From Pararhizobium sp. IMCC21322 (GTDB taxonomy: Bacteria > Pseudomonadota > Alphaproteobacteria > Rhizobiales > GCA-2746425), in assembly GCF_030758295.1 (NCBI RefSeq), contig NZ_CP132335.1, positions 62,001 to 126,000 on the forward strand: a stretch of 64,000 nucleotides of DNA, in the 5' to 3' direction. Positions 7,366-17,502 of the stretch are shown here, piece after piece; within the stretch, counting starts at the first letter, position 1, and the number at the start of each line of letters is the position of its first letter. A model generated the notes under the pieces. The model made no database searches. It saw only the letters and a list, made by a program, of their open reading frames with translations, and had not been told where the DNA came from. The translations under genes were made by a program, and so were the position numbers.

Positions 7366-8951
7366 TGGCCTACAGCTACAAGACACAGCCCTATGTGCCA
7401 CCCAAAGCCCTGACAGAGGCCGAACAGCGCCACAAGGTCGCCATCGTCGGTGCGGGGCCCATTGGCCTTGCCATGGCCATTGACCTGGCCCTACGCGGCA
7501 TTCCAAGCGTCATCTTTGCGCAGGGTGACAGTGTATCGGTCGGGTCGCGTGCCATTTGCTGGGCCAAACGCACCTTGGAAATTTTCGACCGGCTGGGCGT
7601 TGGCGACCGCATGCTGGCAAAAGGCATCACCTGGAAAATCGGCCGCCTGTTTCATGGCGAAAAGGAAGTCTATAATTTTGATCTGCTGCCCGAAGAGGGT
7701 CACAAAATGCCGGCCTTCATCAACCTCCAGCAATATTACGTCGAGGACTATCTGATCGACCGGATTGCAGATTTCCCGGACCTGATTGATCTGCGTTGGC
7801 AAAATGATGTGGTGAGCCATGCAGACAAGGGCGACCATGTTGCCCTGCAGATCAGCACACCCGATGGCACCTATGAGGCGGAAGCTGATTATTATCTGGC
7901 TTGCGATGGCGCGCGCTCACCCACCCGCAAACGCATGGGGCTGCGCTTTACCGGCGAAACCTTTGAAGAACGCTTTCTGATTGCCGATGTGCACATGCCG
8001 CAAAGCCCGTTTGGCGACGGCCCGGCAGAACGCTGGTTCTGGTTCAAACCGCCCTTTCATCAGGGCCAGTCAGCACTGCTGCACAAACAACCGGACGATA
8101 TTTACCGGATTGATTTGCAGCTAGGTTTTGATGCAGATCCTGAAGCGGAAAAACAACCAAATCGTGTGATACCGCGCATTCGTCAAATGGTTGGCGATCT
8201 GCCCTTCGAGCTGGACTGGGTGTCCGTCTATACCTTTACCTGCGCACGTCTGGAGCGCTTCCTTCATGGCCGTGTGATCTTTGTCGGCGACAGCGCGCAC
8301 ATCGTCTCGCCCTTCGGGGCCAGAGGCGGCAATGGCGGCATTCAGGATGTGGATAATCTGGGCTGGAAACTGGCCGCAATACTGCAGCAACGCGCCAGTG
8401 AGGATTTGCTGGAAAGCTACAATGAAGAGCGCACTTTCGGCTCTGATGAAAACATCCGAAATTCAGCCCGCGCGACCAATTTCATGACACCCAAAACGGA
8501 TATGGAGCATATTTTCCGTGATGCCGTATTGGATCTGGCCGAAACAGAACCCTTTGCCCGCAAGCTGGTCAATTCAGGACGCCTGTCGACACCTTGTTCC
8601 TTGAATGGCCTCAACCTCCAGAGCAGTGCAAATGACGCTCTGATCGGCCAGGCCTGCCCGGACGCACCGCTTGGTGAGCGCAGCCAACCAAACTGGTTGC
8701 TCACAGAAGTCGCTCGAACAGAAATGAACGCCTTCAAGCTCCTGCTGCCATATGGGTGGACCTGTCCAGATATGCCAGACATAGCCGTGATCAACATCGG
8801 CAAGGCAAACCCGCACTATCAGAACCGGTTTGGCCAGTCAGCCATATTGCTGCGCCCGGATCAGCATGTGCTGGCACGATTTGCCACACAGGCCGATCTT
8901 GAAGCCAGCTTGCTACGCACTGTGAAAACCATATTGGACCGACAATCATGA
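7365..8951 (+). CDS. FAD-dependent aromatic hydroxylase (PheA/TfdB-type)
   Basis: A 528-residue flavoprotein monooxygenase of the phenol/hydroxybenzoate hydroxylase group. It has the N-terminal Rossmann motif VAIVGAGPIGLAMAIDLA, the second nucleotide motif YYLACDGARSPTRKRMG, and GRVIFVGDSAHIVSPFGARG with the GD that contacts FAD ribityl, followed by a C-terminal thioredoxin-like tail. It probably hydroxylates a mono-hydroxylated aromatic acid that feeds the homogentisate or gentisate branch; the substrate is inferred from context only. The ATG at 7365 overlaps the preceding TAA. Its stop overlaps the ATG of the DUF2783 gene, a sign of translational coupling. Confidence 0.88.
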   Translation: MAYSYKTQPYVPPKALTEAEQRHKVAIVGAGPIGLAMAIDLALRGIPSVIFAQGDSVSVGSRAICWAKRTLEIFDRLGVGDRMLAKGITWKIGRLFHGEKEVYNFDLLPEEGHKMPAFINLQQYYVEDYLIDRIADFPDLIDLRWQNDVVSHADKGDHVALQISTPDGTYEAEADYYLACDGARSPTRKRMGLRFTGETFEERFLIADVHMPQSPFGDGPAERWFWFKPPFHQGQSALLHKQPDDIYRIDLQLGFDADPEAEKQPNRVIPRIRQMVGDLPFELDWVSVYTFTCARLERFLHGRVIFVGDSAHIVSPFGARGGNGGIQDVDNLGWKLAAILQQRASEDLLESYNEERTFGSDENIRNSARATNFMTPKTDMEHIFRDAVLDLAETEPFARKLVNSGRLSTPCSLNGLNLQSSANDALIGQACPDAPLGERSQPNWLLTEVARTEMNAFKLLLPYGWTCPDMPDIAVINIGKANPHYQNRFGQSAILLRPDQHVLARFATQADLEASLLRTVKTILDRQS

Positions 8952-9133
8952 CTGGTACTCCGGATAACCTCAGCCCAAACAGTGATGATTTCTATGCGGC
9001 CTTGATGGAGGCCCATGAGGGATTAACCTTTGCGGACAGCCAGGCGCTTAACGCGCGTCTTGTGCTATTGCTTGCCAATGAAATTGGCGATTTGAAGCTG
9101 CTGAAGCAGCTTCTCGACACAGCAAAACCATAA
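8948..9133 (+). CDS. DUF2783 small protein
   Basis: A 61-residue protein with the DUF2783 signature: DDFYAALMEAHEGL, then ALNARLVLLLANEIGD. It is predicted to be mainly helical. The ATGA overlap with the FAD hydroxylase stop indicates coupled translation. In the pattern I recall, DUF2783 proteins accompany this class of hydroxylase and MBL protein, so a small accessory or stabilising subunit of the hydroxylase is a reasonable guess. No activity is known. Confidence 0.8.
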   Translation: MTGTPDNLSPNSDDFYAALMEAHEGLTFADSQALNARLVLLLANEIGDLKLLKQLLDTAKP

Positions 9134-9201
9134 TGCGCGCCCTTAACAATTGGGCAAGCGGAACCGGTTAATATGGTAGCAATCAAAACACCGGAGCCAG
9201 C

Positions 9202-10170
9202 ATGTCCCAGGCCCTCACATTTGCCAATCCAAAGCTGCTTGAGCACAGGCGGGCCTGGCTCAGTCATCTTGAAAACGGCAAGCGCCTCACCCCAAAGACA
9301 ATTGAGGCCTATGAGCGCGATTCCCGTCAGTTTCTGACTTTCCTGTCGCAGCATCTGGGGGAAGCAGCCGACGTGCGGCATTTGGGGGATTTGAGAATTA
9401 CCGATTTGCGCAGCTTTCTGGCGGCTCGGCGCGGCAGCGGCAGTGGCGCACGCTCTTTGGCCCGCAGCCTTGCTGGCATCCGCTCATTTTTTGCTTTTTT
9501 GCGCAAACAGCAGATTGTCGATGTAACCGCTGCAAATGCGCTGACGACCCCCAAACAGCCAAAAAGCCTGCCCCGTCCGGTAGGCGCTTCAGAAGCCAGC
9601 GCAATGCTGGACGAAGCGCTGGAGCCAAACGCAGAGTCCGAGGCGTGGGTCGGTGCCCGTGATGCCGCCGTTCTCAGCCTGCTCTATGGCTGTGGATTAC
9701 GTATCTCTGAAGCTTTGGGCCTGTCGTTGAAAGATGTGGATGCCCTCAAAACCGGGCTGATGAAAGTCACTGGCAAAGGCGGCAAGGAACGTCTTGTACC
9801 CGTTCTGCCAGCCGTCATCGAAGCGGTCAGCCTTTACGGCTCGCTCTGCCCCTTCATCATTGCCCATGCTGACAATCCCGAAGCACCCCTGTTTTTCGGT
9901 GTGCGTGGCAAGCGACTGAACCCGCGCATTGTCCAAAAAGCTGTAGAGGATTTACGCATGCGGCTTGGTCTGCCCTCCAGCGCCACACCTCATGCCCTGC
10001 GCCATGCCTTCGCGACCCATTTGCTGGCAGGCGGCGGCGATCTGCGCACCATTCAGGAACTTTTGGGCCATGCCAGCCTGTCGACGACGCAAATCTATAC
10101 ACAGGTGGATACGCGGCATTTGCTGGCGGTTTACACCAAAGCGCATCCCCGCATGATTGCGGGCGAGTGA
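9202..10170 (+). CDS. xerC: Tyrosine recombinase XerC
   Basis: A 322-residue site-specific recombinase that resolves chromosome dimers at dif together with XerD under FtsK control. The N-terminal SAM-like domain (LTPKTIEAYERDSRQFLTFL) is followed by the catalytic domain with Arg in YGCGLRISEALGL, Lys in GKGGKERLVPV, the HxxR box in HALRHAFATHLL, His in LLGHASLSTTQ and the nucleophile Tyr in IYTQVD. The length and the absence of neighbouring integrase or phage genes favour XerC over a mobile-element integrase. ftsK lies about 1 kb away on the other strand. Confidence 0.93.
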   Translation: MSQALTFANPKLLEHRRAWLSHLENGKRLTPKTIEAYERDSRQFLTFLSQHLGEAADVRHLGDLRITDLRSFLAARRGSGSGARSLARSLAGIRSFFAFLRKQQIVDVTAANALTTPKQPKSLPRPVGASEASAMLDEALEPNAESEAWVGARDAAVLSLLYGCGLRISEALGLSLKDVDALKTGLMKVTGKGGKERLVPVLPAVIEAVSLYGSLCPFIIAHADNPEAPLFFGVRGKRLNPRIVQKAVEDLRMRLGLPSSATPHALRHAFATHLLAGGGDLRTIQELLGHASLSTTQIYTQVDTRHLLAVYTKAHPRMIAGE

Positions 10171-10252
10171 GGAACATTTCAGGTGGTTAAGGCAGAATTC
10201 ACGGAACAAATCCGGGAACGACCACTGGTTTTGGGTCGAAAAACATTTCCAC

Positions 10253-10295
10253 CATCGTCATCCTCGGACTTGTTCCGAGGATCCATAGCAACGCG
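10253..10295 (+). repeat. Dispersed palindromic repeat, copy 4
   Basis: The hairpin core is ATCCTCGGACTTGTTCCGAGGAT, a perfect inverted repeat around a short loop, with the flanks CATCGTC and CCATAGCAACG. The TGGCAACGC-like right flank also matches copy 1 at 52-62. It lies between the convergent xerC and lolA genes, where it could serve both as a terminator. Confidence 0.8.
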
Positions 10296-10304
10296 TCAGA
10301 AACC

Positions 10305-10982
10305 CTACTGCCGCTCGGAAATCGCGATTCGACCATAGGGAATCTTGAACAGTTCTTTGTTCCAGTCCATGCCGCCCTTCAGATTATAGACGGTGACCGT
10401 CGTATCCAACCCTTGGGCATCGGTCACGGTCCATTGTCGCAATTCCTTGCTGGCACGGTCAAACAGCAATGTAACCCGGCCTTTGCCGAACATGCTTTCC
10501 TCGACCATTGTGACGGTCACAATATCAGCTTCAACCTTGATATCATTGACTTTGGAATCGTTGAGGAAATCCACCTTGTCGGACAGCAGAAACCGCAAAG
10601 GCGTTTTTGACAGAGGCCACAAATCCCAGGTTTGCAGGGCGCGATCATGAATCACCACCGATTTGCCATCCGACATGATTTGAATCTTGGATGGAGAATC
10701 GTAACGGAAGTGAATCTTTCCAGGCCGATCCAGCGCAAACACGCCCTCTGCCTTTTCACCGTTGGGACCAAACTGTACAAAATCGCCACCCATGGTCCGC
10801 ATGCCGTTCAGACTTGCAGCAATGTCCTGCACCACTTGGCCATTTGTCTGCGCCCGCGCCGGCTGGATCATCGTAGCGAGTGCCAGCATGAGCACAAACC
10901 ACAGGGAGAACAGGCCAAAAGCCGGTCGCACATTTGATGTCACAGCTTTGACCCTTGCGGCCTGCGATGATCTTTGAGTCAT
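10305..10982 (-). CDS. lolA: Outer-membrane lipoprotein carrier protein LolA
   Basis: The protein of about 225 residues has a signal peptide (hydrophobic LFSLWFVLMLALATMI ending in ARAQ) and the LolA/LolB half-barrel pattern: FVQFGPNGEKAEGVFALDRP, KIHFRYDSP, VVIHDRALQTWDLWPLSKTP and LRFLLSD. It carries lipoproteins across the periplasm from LolCDE to the outer membrane. The ATG at 10982 is preceded by GGAAAG; a TTG at 10994 is possible but unlikely. It lies downstream of ftsK on the same strand, the usual order in Rhizobiales. Confidence 0.9.
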   Translation of the reverse strand: MTQRSSQAARVKAVTSNVRPAFGLFSLWFVLMLALATMIQPARAQTNGQVVQDIAASLNGMRTMGGDFVQFGPNGEKAEGVFALDRPGKIHFRYDSPSKIQIMSDGKSVVIHDRALQTWDLWPLSKTPLRFLLSDKVDFLNDSKVNDIKVEADIVTVTMVEESMFGKGRVTLLFDRASKELRQWTVTDAQGLDTTVTVYNLKGGMDWNKELFKIPYGRIAISERQ

Positions 10983-11078
10983 GTCACTTTCCAATCGACA
11001 ATGTATTTCGCTCTTATGAGTCAGCTAGGAAGCTACTGTGGCAAAATCACGGCTGCCACAAAATGGGTCCAATCCGAC

Positions 11079-13934
11079 TCACATGGTCTCTTCAGCATTG
11101 CCAACCAGAATATCACGTTTTCCCGCATGATTGGGCCCACTGATCACGCCTTCTTCTTCCATTTTTTCAATAATGGACGCAGCCCGGTTATATCCGATGG
11201 AGAGCCGTCTTTGCACATAGCTGGTTGAGGCCTTCTTGTCCCGCAGCACGATGGCAACCGCCTGATCATAAAGATCACCTTCACCGCCGTCGCCGCTGCC
11301 ACCAGTCATGGCCTCCAGAACCGCAGAGGTTTCAACTTCATCTTCATTGGTAATGGCTTCCAGATACTCCGGCACGCCCTGGCTTTGCAGATGTGCGACC
11401 ACCTCTTCAACTTCATTGTCACCAACGAATGGACCGTGGACACGTTGAATACGCCCGCCACCGGCCATGAACAACATGTCACCCATACCCAGAAGCTGTT
11501 CAGCACCCTGCTCTCCAAGAATGGTTCGGCTGTCGATCTTGGACGTCACCTGGAACGAAATCCGGGTCGGGAAATTGGCCTTGATCGTTCCTGTAATCAC
11601 ATCAACGGACGGTCGCTGTGTCGCCATAACCACATGAATACCGGCCGCACGCGCCATCTGCGCAAGCCGCTGGACGGTGCCTTCAATTTCCTTGCCGGCG
11701 ACCATCATCAGATCTGCCATTTCGTCGATGATCACAACGATATATGGCATTGGCTCCAGTTTCAGCTCTTCCTGCTCGTAAATCGCTTCACCCGTCTCAT
11801 GGTCAAAACCCGTCTGGACGGTACGGGTAATCACTTCGCGTTTTTTGGAGGCCTGTTTCACACGGCTGTTGAAGCCATCAATATTTCGCACGCCAAGCTT
11901 GGACATTTTCTTGTAGCGGTCTTCCATTTCCCGCACGGTCCATTTCAGCGCCACAACTGCCTTTTTCGGATCAGTCACAACAGGCGTCAGCAAATGCGGA
12001 ATGCCGTCATAAACCGACAATTCCAGCATTTTCGGATCGATCATAATCAAACGACATTCTTCAGGCTGCATCCGGTACAGGATCGACAGGATCATGGTGT
12101 TGATCGCAACAGATTTACCAGACCCTGTTGTACCGGCCACCAGCACATGCGGCATCTTTGCCAGATCGGCAATAACGGCTTCACCGCCAATGGTTTTGCC
12201 AAGGCACAAGGCAAGCTTCGCCTTGGTTTTCTCAAAATCGGTGGAATCCAGCAATTCGCGTAAATACACGGTTTCACGCTTTGAATTTGGCAACTCGATA
12301 CCAATGGCATTGCGGCCGGGGATTACAGCCACACGGGCAGCAATAGCGCTCATGGAGCGGGCAATATCATCCGCCAGCCCGATAACGCGGGAGGATTTGA
12401 TGCCTGGTGCTGGCTCTAACTCATAGAGCGTGACAACGGGTCCCGGGCGAACATTGATGATTTCTCCGCGCACGCCAAAATCTTCCAGAACACCTTCCAG
12501 CAGCCTTGCATTTTGCTCCAGCGCATCTGTGTTCAAATTGGCAGCGGCACTTGTTTGCACTGGCTCGGACAGAAGATGCAAAGATGGCAATTCATAGTCA
12601 GCATTACCCAGCAAATCCGGTTGCGCTTCACGGCTGGCGCGGCGGCCGGGTTTGGGCTTGAGCTTGGGCGCGGTGACGCGGTTTTGAGGCGCAGCCTGTG
12701 CCCGCTGTACTGGTTCTCGCTGTGCAGGAGCGCGTTGCGCCGGGGTTGGTTCCGCAGCTGTGCGCTGCATTGGCACAGGGCGCACCTGGGTGGCCAACGG
12801 GTTGATCCTGACCTCTGGCTCTTGATAAGGCGCTTCGTTGGCCCGGGCTCCGTCCTGCTGATCATATTGATCAAGTTCGGCCTGCTGGTCTTCATAAGCC
12901 GCCCACTCACCATCTGCCCACTCACCGTCCGGCAAGTCTGCGTCCTGGTCCCAGGCTTCCTGCATCTGGTCTTCATGATACTGAGCGGTTTCCTGTGGAG
13001 CCGTTTGGTGAGCCGTGGACATGACTGGCTCATTGCGATGCGCCACGCGCACACGCGAATTGTTATTGTCAGCTGATTTTGAACGGGCTGATACGATCTT
13101 TCTCAACGACCGCGCGCCCAGTGCTTTCGTGCTCAGCGCCATATGGGTCAGCGCGCCAAAACCATAGGCCACCGCAGATCCAACCCCAAAACCGCGAGAA
13201 GCCGGTTCGTCAAATTCATCGAGTGGCGAATCCATATGCGGTGGCAAATCCGGCTCAGCCTGCGGCGAGACAGACCCAGCAGCAGAACGGCTCCAGGCGG
13301 TCAGAATAAAGCAGGCCAGACTGGCCACACCCAGGATCAGGGCCGTCAAATACCCAATCACACCTTTGAACAAATCTCCAAAGGCGGCAACGGGAAGCCA
13401 GATCATGACGTCCCCGACCACACCGCCAAGCCCCATCGGCAACGGCCAGTTGGACGTCACCGGAAGCGCGGACATGGTGCCGGCGGCAAATACCATTGCC
13501 AAAACCGTGTAGCAAAGACGGCGCTTGAAACGATAAAGACTTTGGCCAAACATCAGGCGCCAGCCCCAGATCGCCAGTATCAGCACAAGAAGAATGGAGC
13601 CAAGGCCAAAGAACTGCATGAACAGATCAGAGGCAATGGCACCTGCCGCACCCAACGCGTTTTGAACCGGCCCAGAGGCGGCAAAATTGAGGCTGGGATC
13701 CTGAACCGACCATGTCGCAAGAGCCGCCGCGGCAGCCGCCGCTCCGGCAATCAGAATCAGCCCGGTGGCTGCCGACAAATTACGCCCAAGCCAATAGCGA
13801 AAGCCGCGTCGCTGGGACATTGCCGGTGCCTGATTGGCATAGGCCAACTGGTCTGCAATCTGTTGATCGGCATCATAATCCACATAATTCAGTGGGCCGG
13901 CTGTGTGGGCTTGAAATGAAGCAGCATTACGCAT
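11079..13934 (-). CDS. ftsK: DNA translocase FtsK
   Basis: The protein of about 951 residues has four N-terminal membrane segments (roughly residues 55-215), a Pro/Gln/Ala-rich linker, the motor domain with Walker [10 protein letters not shown] and Walker [15 protein letters not shown], and a C-terminal gamma winged helix ([25 protein letters not shown]) that reads KOPS. It anchors at the septum, pumps DNA towards dif and activates XerCD. The chosen ATG at 13934 overlaps the end of the aminotransferase gene by 8 bases and has AGGTAAG upstream; the longer frame to 14000 is probably not translated. Confidence 0.95.
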   Translation of the reverse strand: MRNAASFQAHTAGPLNYVDYDADQQIADQLAYANQAPAMSQRRGFRYWLGRNLSAATGLILIAGAAAAAAALATWSVQDPSLNFAASGPVQNALGAAGAIASDLFMQFFGLGSILLVLILAIWGWRLMFGQSLYRFKRRLCYTVLAMVFAAGTMSALPVTSNWPLPMGLGGVVGDVMIWLPVAAFGDLFKGVIGYLTALILGVASLACFILTAWSRSAAGSVSPQAEPDLPPHMDSPLDEFDEPASRGFGVGSAVAYGFGALTHMALSTKALGARSLRKIVSARSKSADNNNSRVRVAHRNEPVMSTAHQTAPQETAQYHEDQMQEAWDQDADLPDGEWADGEWAAYEDQQAELDQYDQQDGARANEAPYQEPEVRINPLATQVRPVPMQRTAAEPTPAQRAPAQREPVQRAQAAPQNRVTAPKLKPKPGRRASREAQPDLLGNADYELPSLHLLSEPVQTSAAANLNTDALEQNARLLEGVLEDFGVRGEIINVRPGPVVTLYELEPAPGIKSSRVIGLADDIARSMSAIAARVAVIPGRNAIGIELPNSKRETVYLRELLDSTDFEKTKAKLALCLGKTIGGEAVIADLAKMPHVLVAGTTGSGKSVAINTMILSILYRMQPEECRLIMIDPKMLELSVYDGIPHLLTPVVTDPKKAVVALKWTVREMEDRYKKMSKLGVRNIDGFNSRVKQASKKREVITRTVQTGFDHETGEAIYEQEELKLEPMPYIVVIIDEMADLMMVAGKEIEGTVQRLAQMARAAGIHVVMATQRPSVDVITGTIKANFPTRISFQVTSKIDSRTILGEQGAEQLLGMGDMLFMAGGGRIQRVHGPFVGDNEVEEVVAHLQSQGVPEYLEAITNEDEVETSAVLEAMTGGSGDGGEGDLYDQAVAIVLRDKKASTSYVQRRLSIGYNRAASIIEKMEEEGVISGPNHAGKRDILVGNAEETM

Positions 13935-15264
13935 GAGACTTACCTGTCTGCTTGGATCGATATTGTGATTTTGAAGTATTTTTCTTCGGCAATTGGTCAA
14001 GACACTGCCTGAACCGGATCATGGCAATTTCCGTCGTTGCCAGATCGTGAACCAGCGCCACGCGAATCCGTCCATCGGATCGATTGATGGGCCGGTTAGT
14101 CGGATGCAGATCGTCCCCGGTGCGCGCGCTGTCAGGCTCGTCTGCGGTCAGATACGCGCCTGGTACAACCCGCAAACCTGCGCTTTTCCAAAGGTGCAGC
14201 GCCATGTCTTCACCGCACATATAGGGGCTGCAATCTGCCCAAAGGAAAAACCCGCCATCGGGAATGTCCAGCGGCAGCGCATCGGATAGAATGGCCTTGG
14301 CGAGTTCAAATTTTTCATTATAGAGCCGCCGGTTTTCGGCTACATGGGCTTCATCTCCAAAGGCCCGCACCGCAACAGCCTGAAGCGGCATTGGTACTTG
14401 TGGTGCAGCCATGTTGCGAAACTTCGCGACATCGCTCACGAACTGCGCATCGCCCGCCATAAAGCCCACACGGAGCCCCGGCAAACTGGAGCGTTTTGAC
14501 AGGGAATTGAAGCTGATAATATGACTGGCCGAACCTGTCAGCTTGGCCGCTTCCAGAATACCCTGGGGCGCCACGTCACGATAGATTTCCGAGTAGCATT
14601 CGTCAGCGAGAATCATGAAATCATGCTGCCGGGCCAGAGCGATCAAATCCTGCCAGTAGCTCAACGGCGCACAATTGCCTTGCGGATTGGCCGGCGAAGC
14701 GATGTACACTGCAATTGTCTCTTTCAGAACAGCGGACGACAGGGCAGAAAAGTCCGGTAGTCCGTCCAGACTGTCTGACGCTGATTCTGGCGGGCTGAGA
14801 AAGCGGCATCCCGCTGCCTGCGCCGCAGCTGCATAGGTCTGGTAAAACGGATTTGGCGAGAATACCACAGGTGCAGCCACAGACTTGCGGCGTTTGGCCT
14901 CGAAGAGCGCGTAAAACAGACCTTCCCGCGATCCGTTCAGCGGCAGGATCGCGTCCTCATCGATAAAACCGTCCAGCCCGTATCTGTTATCCAGCCATTG
15001 GCGCACAGCCTTGCGAAAGTCAGGTGTTCCCTTGATTGCGGGATAGCGGCCAAAATCATTCACATTTTCTGCAACAACCGGCGCAACAAAATCTGGAATA
15101 GCGTGTTTGGGCTCACCAACACCCAGATCGATTCTGGACTGTCCAGGCTCATGCCCGCTCAAAAGCGCAGTTAGTCGCTGAAACGGCGACCCTGGCAACA
15201 CCAGAGACACCGCACCATCAACTTCACCATCACTTATAGACTTATCGGACTGGGCCGAACGCAT
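13927..15264 (-). CDS. PLP-dependent aminotransferase, class I/II
   Basis: A 445-residue fold-type I aminotransferase. Visible features are the substrate loop [15 protein letters not shown], the Asn/Asp region [13 protein letters not shown] and [11 protein letters not shown], and the PLP Lys in [17 protein letters not shown]. In alphaproteobacteria this gene precedes ftsK. Relatives are annotated variously as aspartate or succinyl-diaminopimelate aminotransferases (DapC-like), so the substrate is not settled. The coding end overlaps the ftsK start, suggesting a transcript aminotransferase-ftsK-(lolA). There is a C-terminal basic tail ([19 protein letters not shown]). Confidence 0.87.
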   Translation of the reverse strand: MRSAQSDKSISDGEVDGAVSLVLPGSPFQRLTALLSGHEPGQSRIDLGVGEPKHAIPDFVAPVVAENVNDFGRYPAIKGTPDFRKAVRQWLDNRYGLDGFIDEDAILPLNGSREGLFYALFEAKRRKSVAAPVVFSPNPFYQTYAAAAQAAGCRFLSPPESASDSLDGLPDFSALSSAVLKETIAVYIASPANPQGNCAPLSYWQDLIALARQHDFMILADECYSEIYRDVAPQGILEAAKLTGSASHIISFNSLSKRSSLPGLRVGFMAGDAQFVSDVAKFRNMAAPQVPMPLQAVAVRAFGDEAHVAENRRLYNEKFELAKAILSDALPLDIPDGGFFLWADCSPYMCGEDMALHLWKSAGLRVVPGAYLTADEPDSARTGDDLHPTNRPINRSDGRIRVALVHDLATTEIAMIRFRQCLDQLPKKNTSKSQYRSKQTGKSHA

Positions 15265-15330
15265 GAAATAATACCCAAAATACGCAGAACTAGCCTGAAT
15301 AGTAGGGGCTTTTGGTTAAGCGCTCTTTAA

Positions 15331-15368
15331 CCAAAAGAAAAACCCGGATTGGGGACCAATTCGGGTTT
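15331..15368 (-). terminator. Rho-independent terminator of glnK-amtB
   Basis: Read on the minus strand, AAACCCG-AATTGG-TCC-CCAATC-CGGGTTT is an almost perfect hairpin followed by TTTTTCTTTT. It lies about 90 bases after the amtB stop codon. A second inverted repeat (CTTTTGGTTAA / TTAACCAAAAG, 15309-15337) overlaps its tail and may act from the other side on the aminotransferase promoter region. Confidence 0.85.
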
Positions 15369-15454
15369 CATGCTCTGCCAAAGGAAGGAGAAAGCAGCGC
15401 AGTTTTGAAATTGTCCGGCAAGCCAGGCTCGCCGGACAATTGAAGTCAGAAAGA

Positions 15455-16807
15455 TCAGAGGCGTTGGCTGCCCTGACCAAATTCAGGATAGGCTTCGACA
15501 CCAACTTCTGCCTTGTCCATACCCATGGTTTCTTCTTCTTCGGAAGGACGCAGACCGATTGTGGCTTTCAGGATAGCCCAGACAATGCCTGACGCTACGA
15601 AGGTGAAGACACCGATGGCGGCAACACCAATAAACTGGACACTATAAGTGGCATCGCTGTTGCTGAGCGGTACAATCATCGTACCCCAGATACCTGCCAG
15701 AAGGTGGACAGGGATCGCGCCGACAACATCATCGATTTTCATTTTGTCAAGCATTGGCACTGCAAACACAACAATCGCACCACCAACAGAACCGATGATG
15801 ATTGACGTGAAGATGCCAGGCGCAAGTGGCTCAGCAGTAATCGATACCAGACCAGCCAGTGCACCGTTAAGTGCCATGGTCACATCGACCTTCTTGTAGA
15901 TAATCTGTGTCAGGATAACCGCAGTCACAACACCGCCACAGGCGGCAAGATTGGTGTTGACGAAGATGCGGGAAATATCTGTCACATCACTAATTGTGCC
16001 CATCGCCAGCTGAGAGGCACCGTTAAAGCCGAACCAGCCGAGCCACAGAATGAAGGTACCAAGTGTTGCCAGCGGAATGGAGGAACCGGGCATAGGATGG
16101 ACCTGGCCATTTGGACCGTATTTGCCAATACGTGCACCCAACAGGATCGCACCGGACAAAGCAGCCCAACCGCCAACAGAGTGAACCAGTGTGGAACCGG
16201 CAAAGTCGGAGAAACCCATGCCGTCGAGCCAACCAGCGCCCCATTCCCAGGAACCCGTGATCGGATACAGAATACCGGTCAGGATTGCCGTGAAAATAAG
16301 GAAAGGCCACAGTTTGATGCGCTCAGCCAGTGTACCGGACACGATGGAAGCGGTTGCTGCACAGAACACCATCTGGAAGAACCAGTCAGAGGCTCCCGAA
16401 TAACCCGCACCCAGATCGCTGCCGCCAACCGGCTCGATCATTTTTGGCGAAGGTGTTCCGAAATATCCACCATCAACTCCAGAATACATCAAATTGTAAC
16501 CGACGATCCAGAACATCAGGCCGGCAATTGAATAAAGTGAGATATTTTTGAGGCACTGCATGGAGACGTTTTTGCTGCGCACCATGCCAGCTTCCAGCAT
16601 GGCAAAACCGGCGGCCATAAACATCACCAGGAAACCACCGATCAAAAACAGCAGAGTGTTGAAGATATAGGCTGTATCAGAGGCAAGAGCATATTCTACC
16701 GCCTCAGCAGCTTCGGGAGCCGCCGCGTCCTGACCAAAGGCCGCCCCTGCGCTAAGCGCCAGGACCCCAACAGCCAGGCCTGTTGTTCTAAAAGTTGAAG
16801 ACATCAT
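15455..16807 (-). CDS. amtB: Ammonium transporter AmtB
   Basis: A 450-residue Amt/Rh channel with a cleavable signal sequence (LAVGVLALSAGAAFGQDA) and 11 expected membrane helices. Signatures are AGFAMLEAGMVRSKN, DFAGSTLVHSVGGWAAL with the first pore His, and VHLLAGIWGTMIVP with the second. The charged C-terminus (EEEETMGMDKAEVGVEAYPEF) is the region that contacts GlnK. The gene follows glnK after 42 bases and ends at a strong terminator, forming the standard nitrogen-responsive operon. Confidence 0.96.
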   Translation of the reverse strand: MMSSTFRTTGLAVGVLALSAGAAFGQDAAAPEAAEAVEYALASDTAYIFNTLLFLIGGFLVMFMAAGFAMLEAGMVRSKNVSMQCLKNISLYSIAGLMFWIVGYNLMYSGVDGGYFGTPSPKMIEPVGGSDLGAGYSGASDWFFQMVFCAATASIVSGTLAERIKLWPFLIFTAILTGILYPITGSWEWGAGWLDGMGFSDFAGSTLVHSVGGWAALSGAILLGARIGKYGPNGQVHPMPGSSIPLATLGTFILWLGWFGFNGASQLAMGTISDVTDISRIFVNTNLAACGGVVTAVILTQIIYKKVDVTMALNGALAGLVSITAEPLAPGIFTSIIIGSVGGAIVVFAVPMLDKMKIDDVVGAIPVHLLAGIWGTMIVPLSNSDATYSVQFIGVAAIGVFTFVASGIVWAILKATIGLRPSEEEETMGMDKAEVGVEAYPEFGQGSQRL

Positions 16808-16849
16808 GTTACTTATTCCTTGGGACTTTTTCGTTAAACCACGCCAGCT

Positions 16850-17224
<375 letters not shown>

Positions 17225-17318
17225 TCAAAGGCTTTGGAACGCCTCAGTTGGTCGACACTTCTAATTCACGCTCCGAGCGACGCAGTGTGCGCGTCGGACA
17301 AAGCTCACGAACCAGATA

Positions 17319-17335
17319 TTCAAACATCGTGCCAA
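17319..17335 (-). promoter_or_regulatory. Possible sigma-54 promoter for glnK-amtB
   Basis: On the minus strand TTGGCACGATGTTTGAA resembles the -24/-12 consensus TGGCACG-N4-TTGC, with the GG and CACG elements intact but the -12 GC replaced by GA. It lies about 130 bases upstream of glnK. The family context (glnK-amtB is usually NtrC-dependent) supports it; the missing C at -12 weakens it. Confidence 0.35.
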
Positions 17336-17502
17336 AACGGGAAAACATGATGTATTTTTTGATAAGATACTGTTTTTATTTATTTTTTAGGAAGGATTAG
17401 ATTGTCGAAAAACCATGAGATCGTAAACTTCCTCGCCGTTGCACAAACCGCAAGCACGAGTCACGCCTAAAAAAACAGCAGGAAGTCAGGGATGCATATA
17501 TT

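Noticed and set aside
9202-10170. Phage or island integrase
   Set aside because: The tyrosine recombinase has XerC length and motifs and sits near ftsK among core genes, with no phage genes or attachment repeats.
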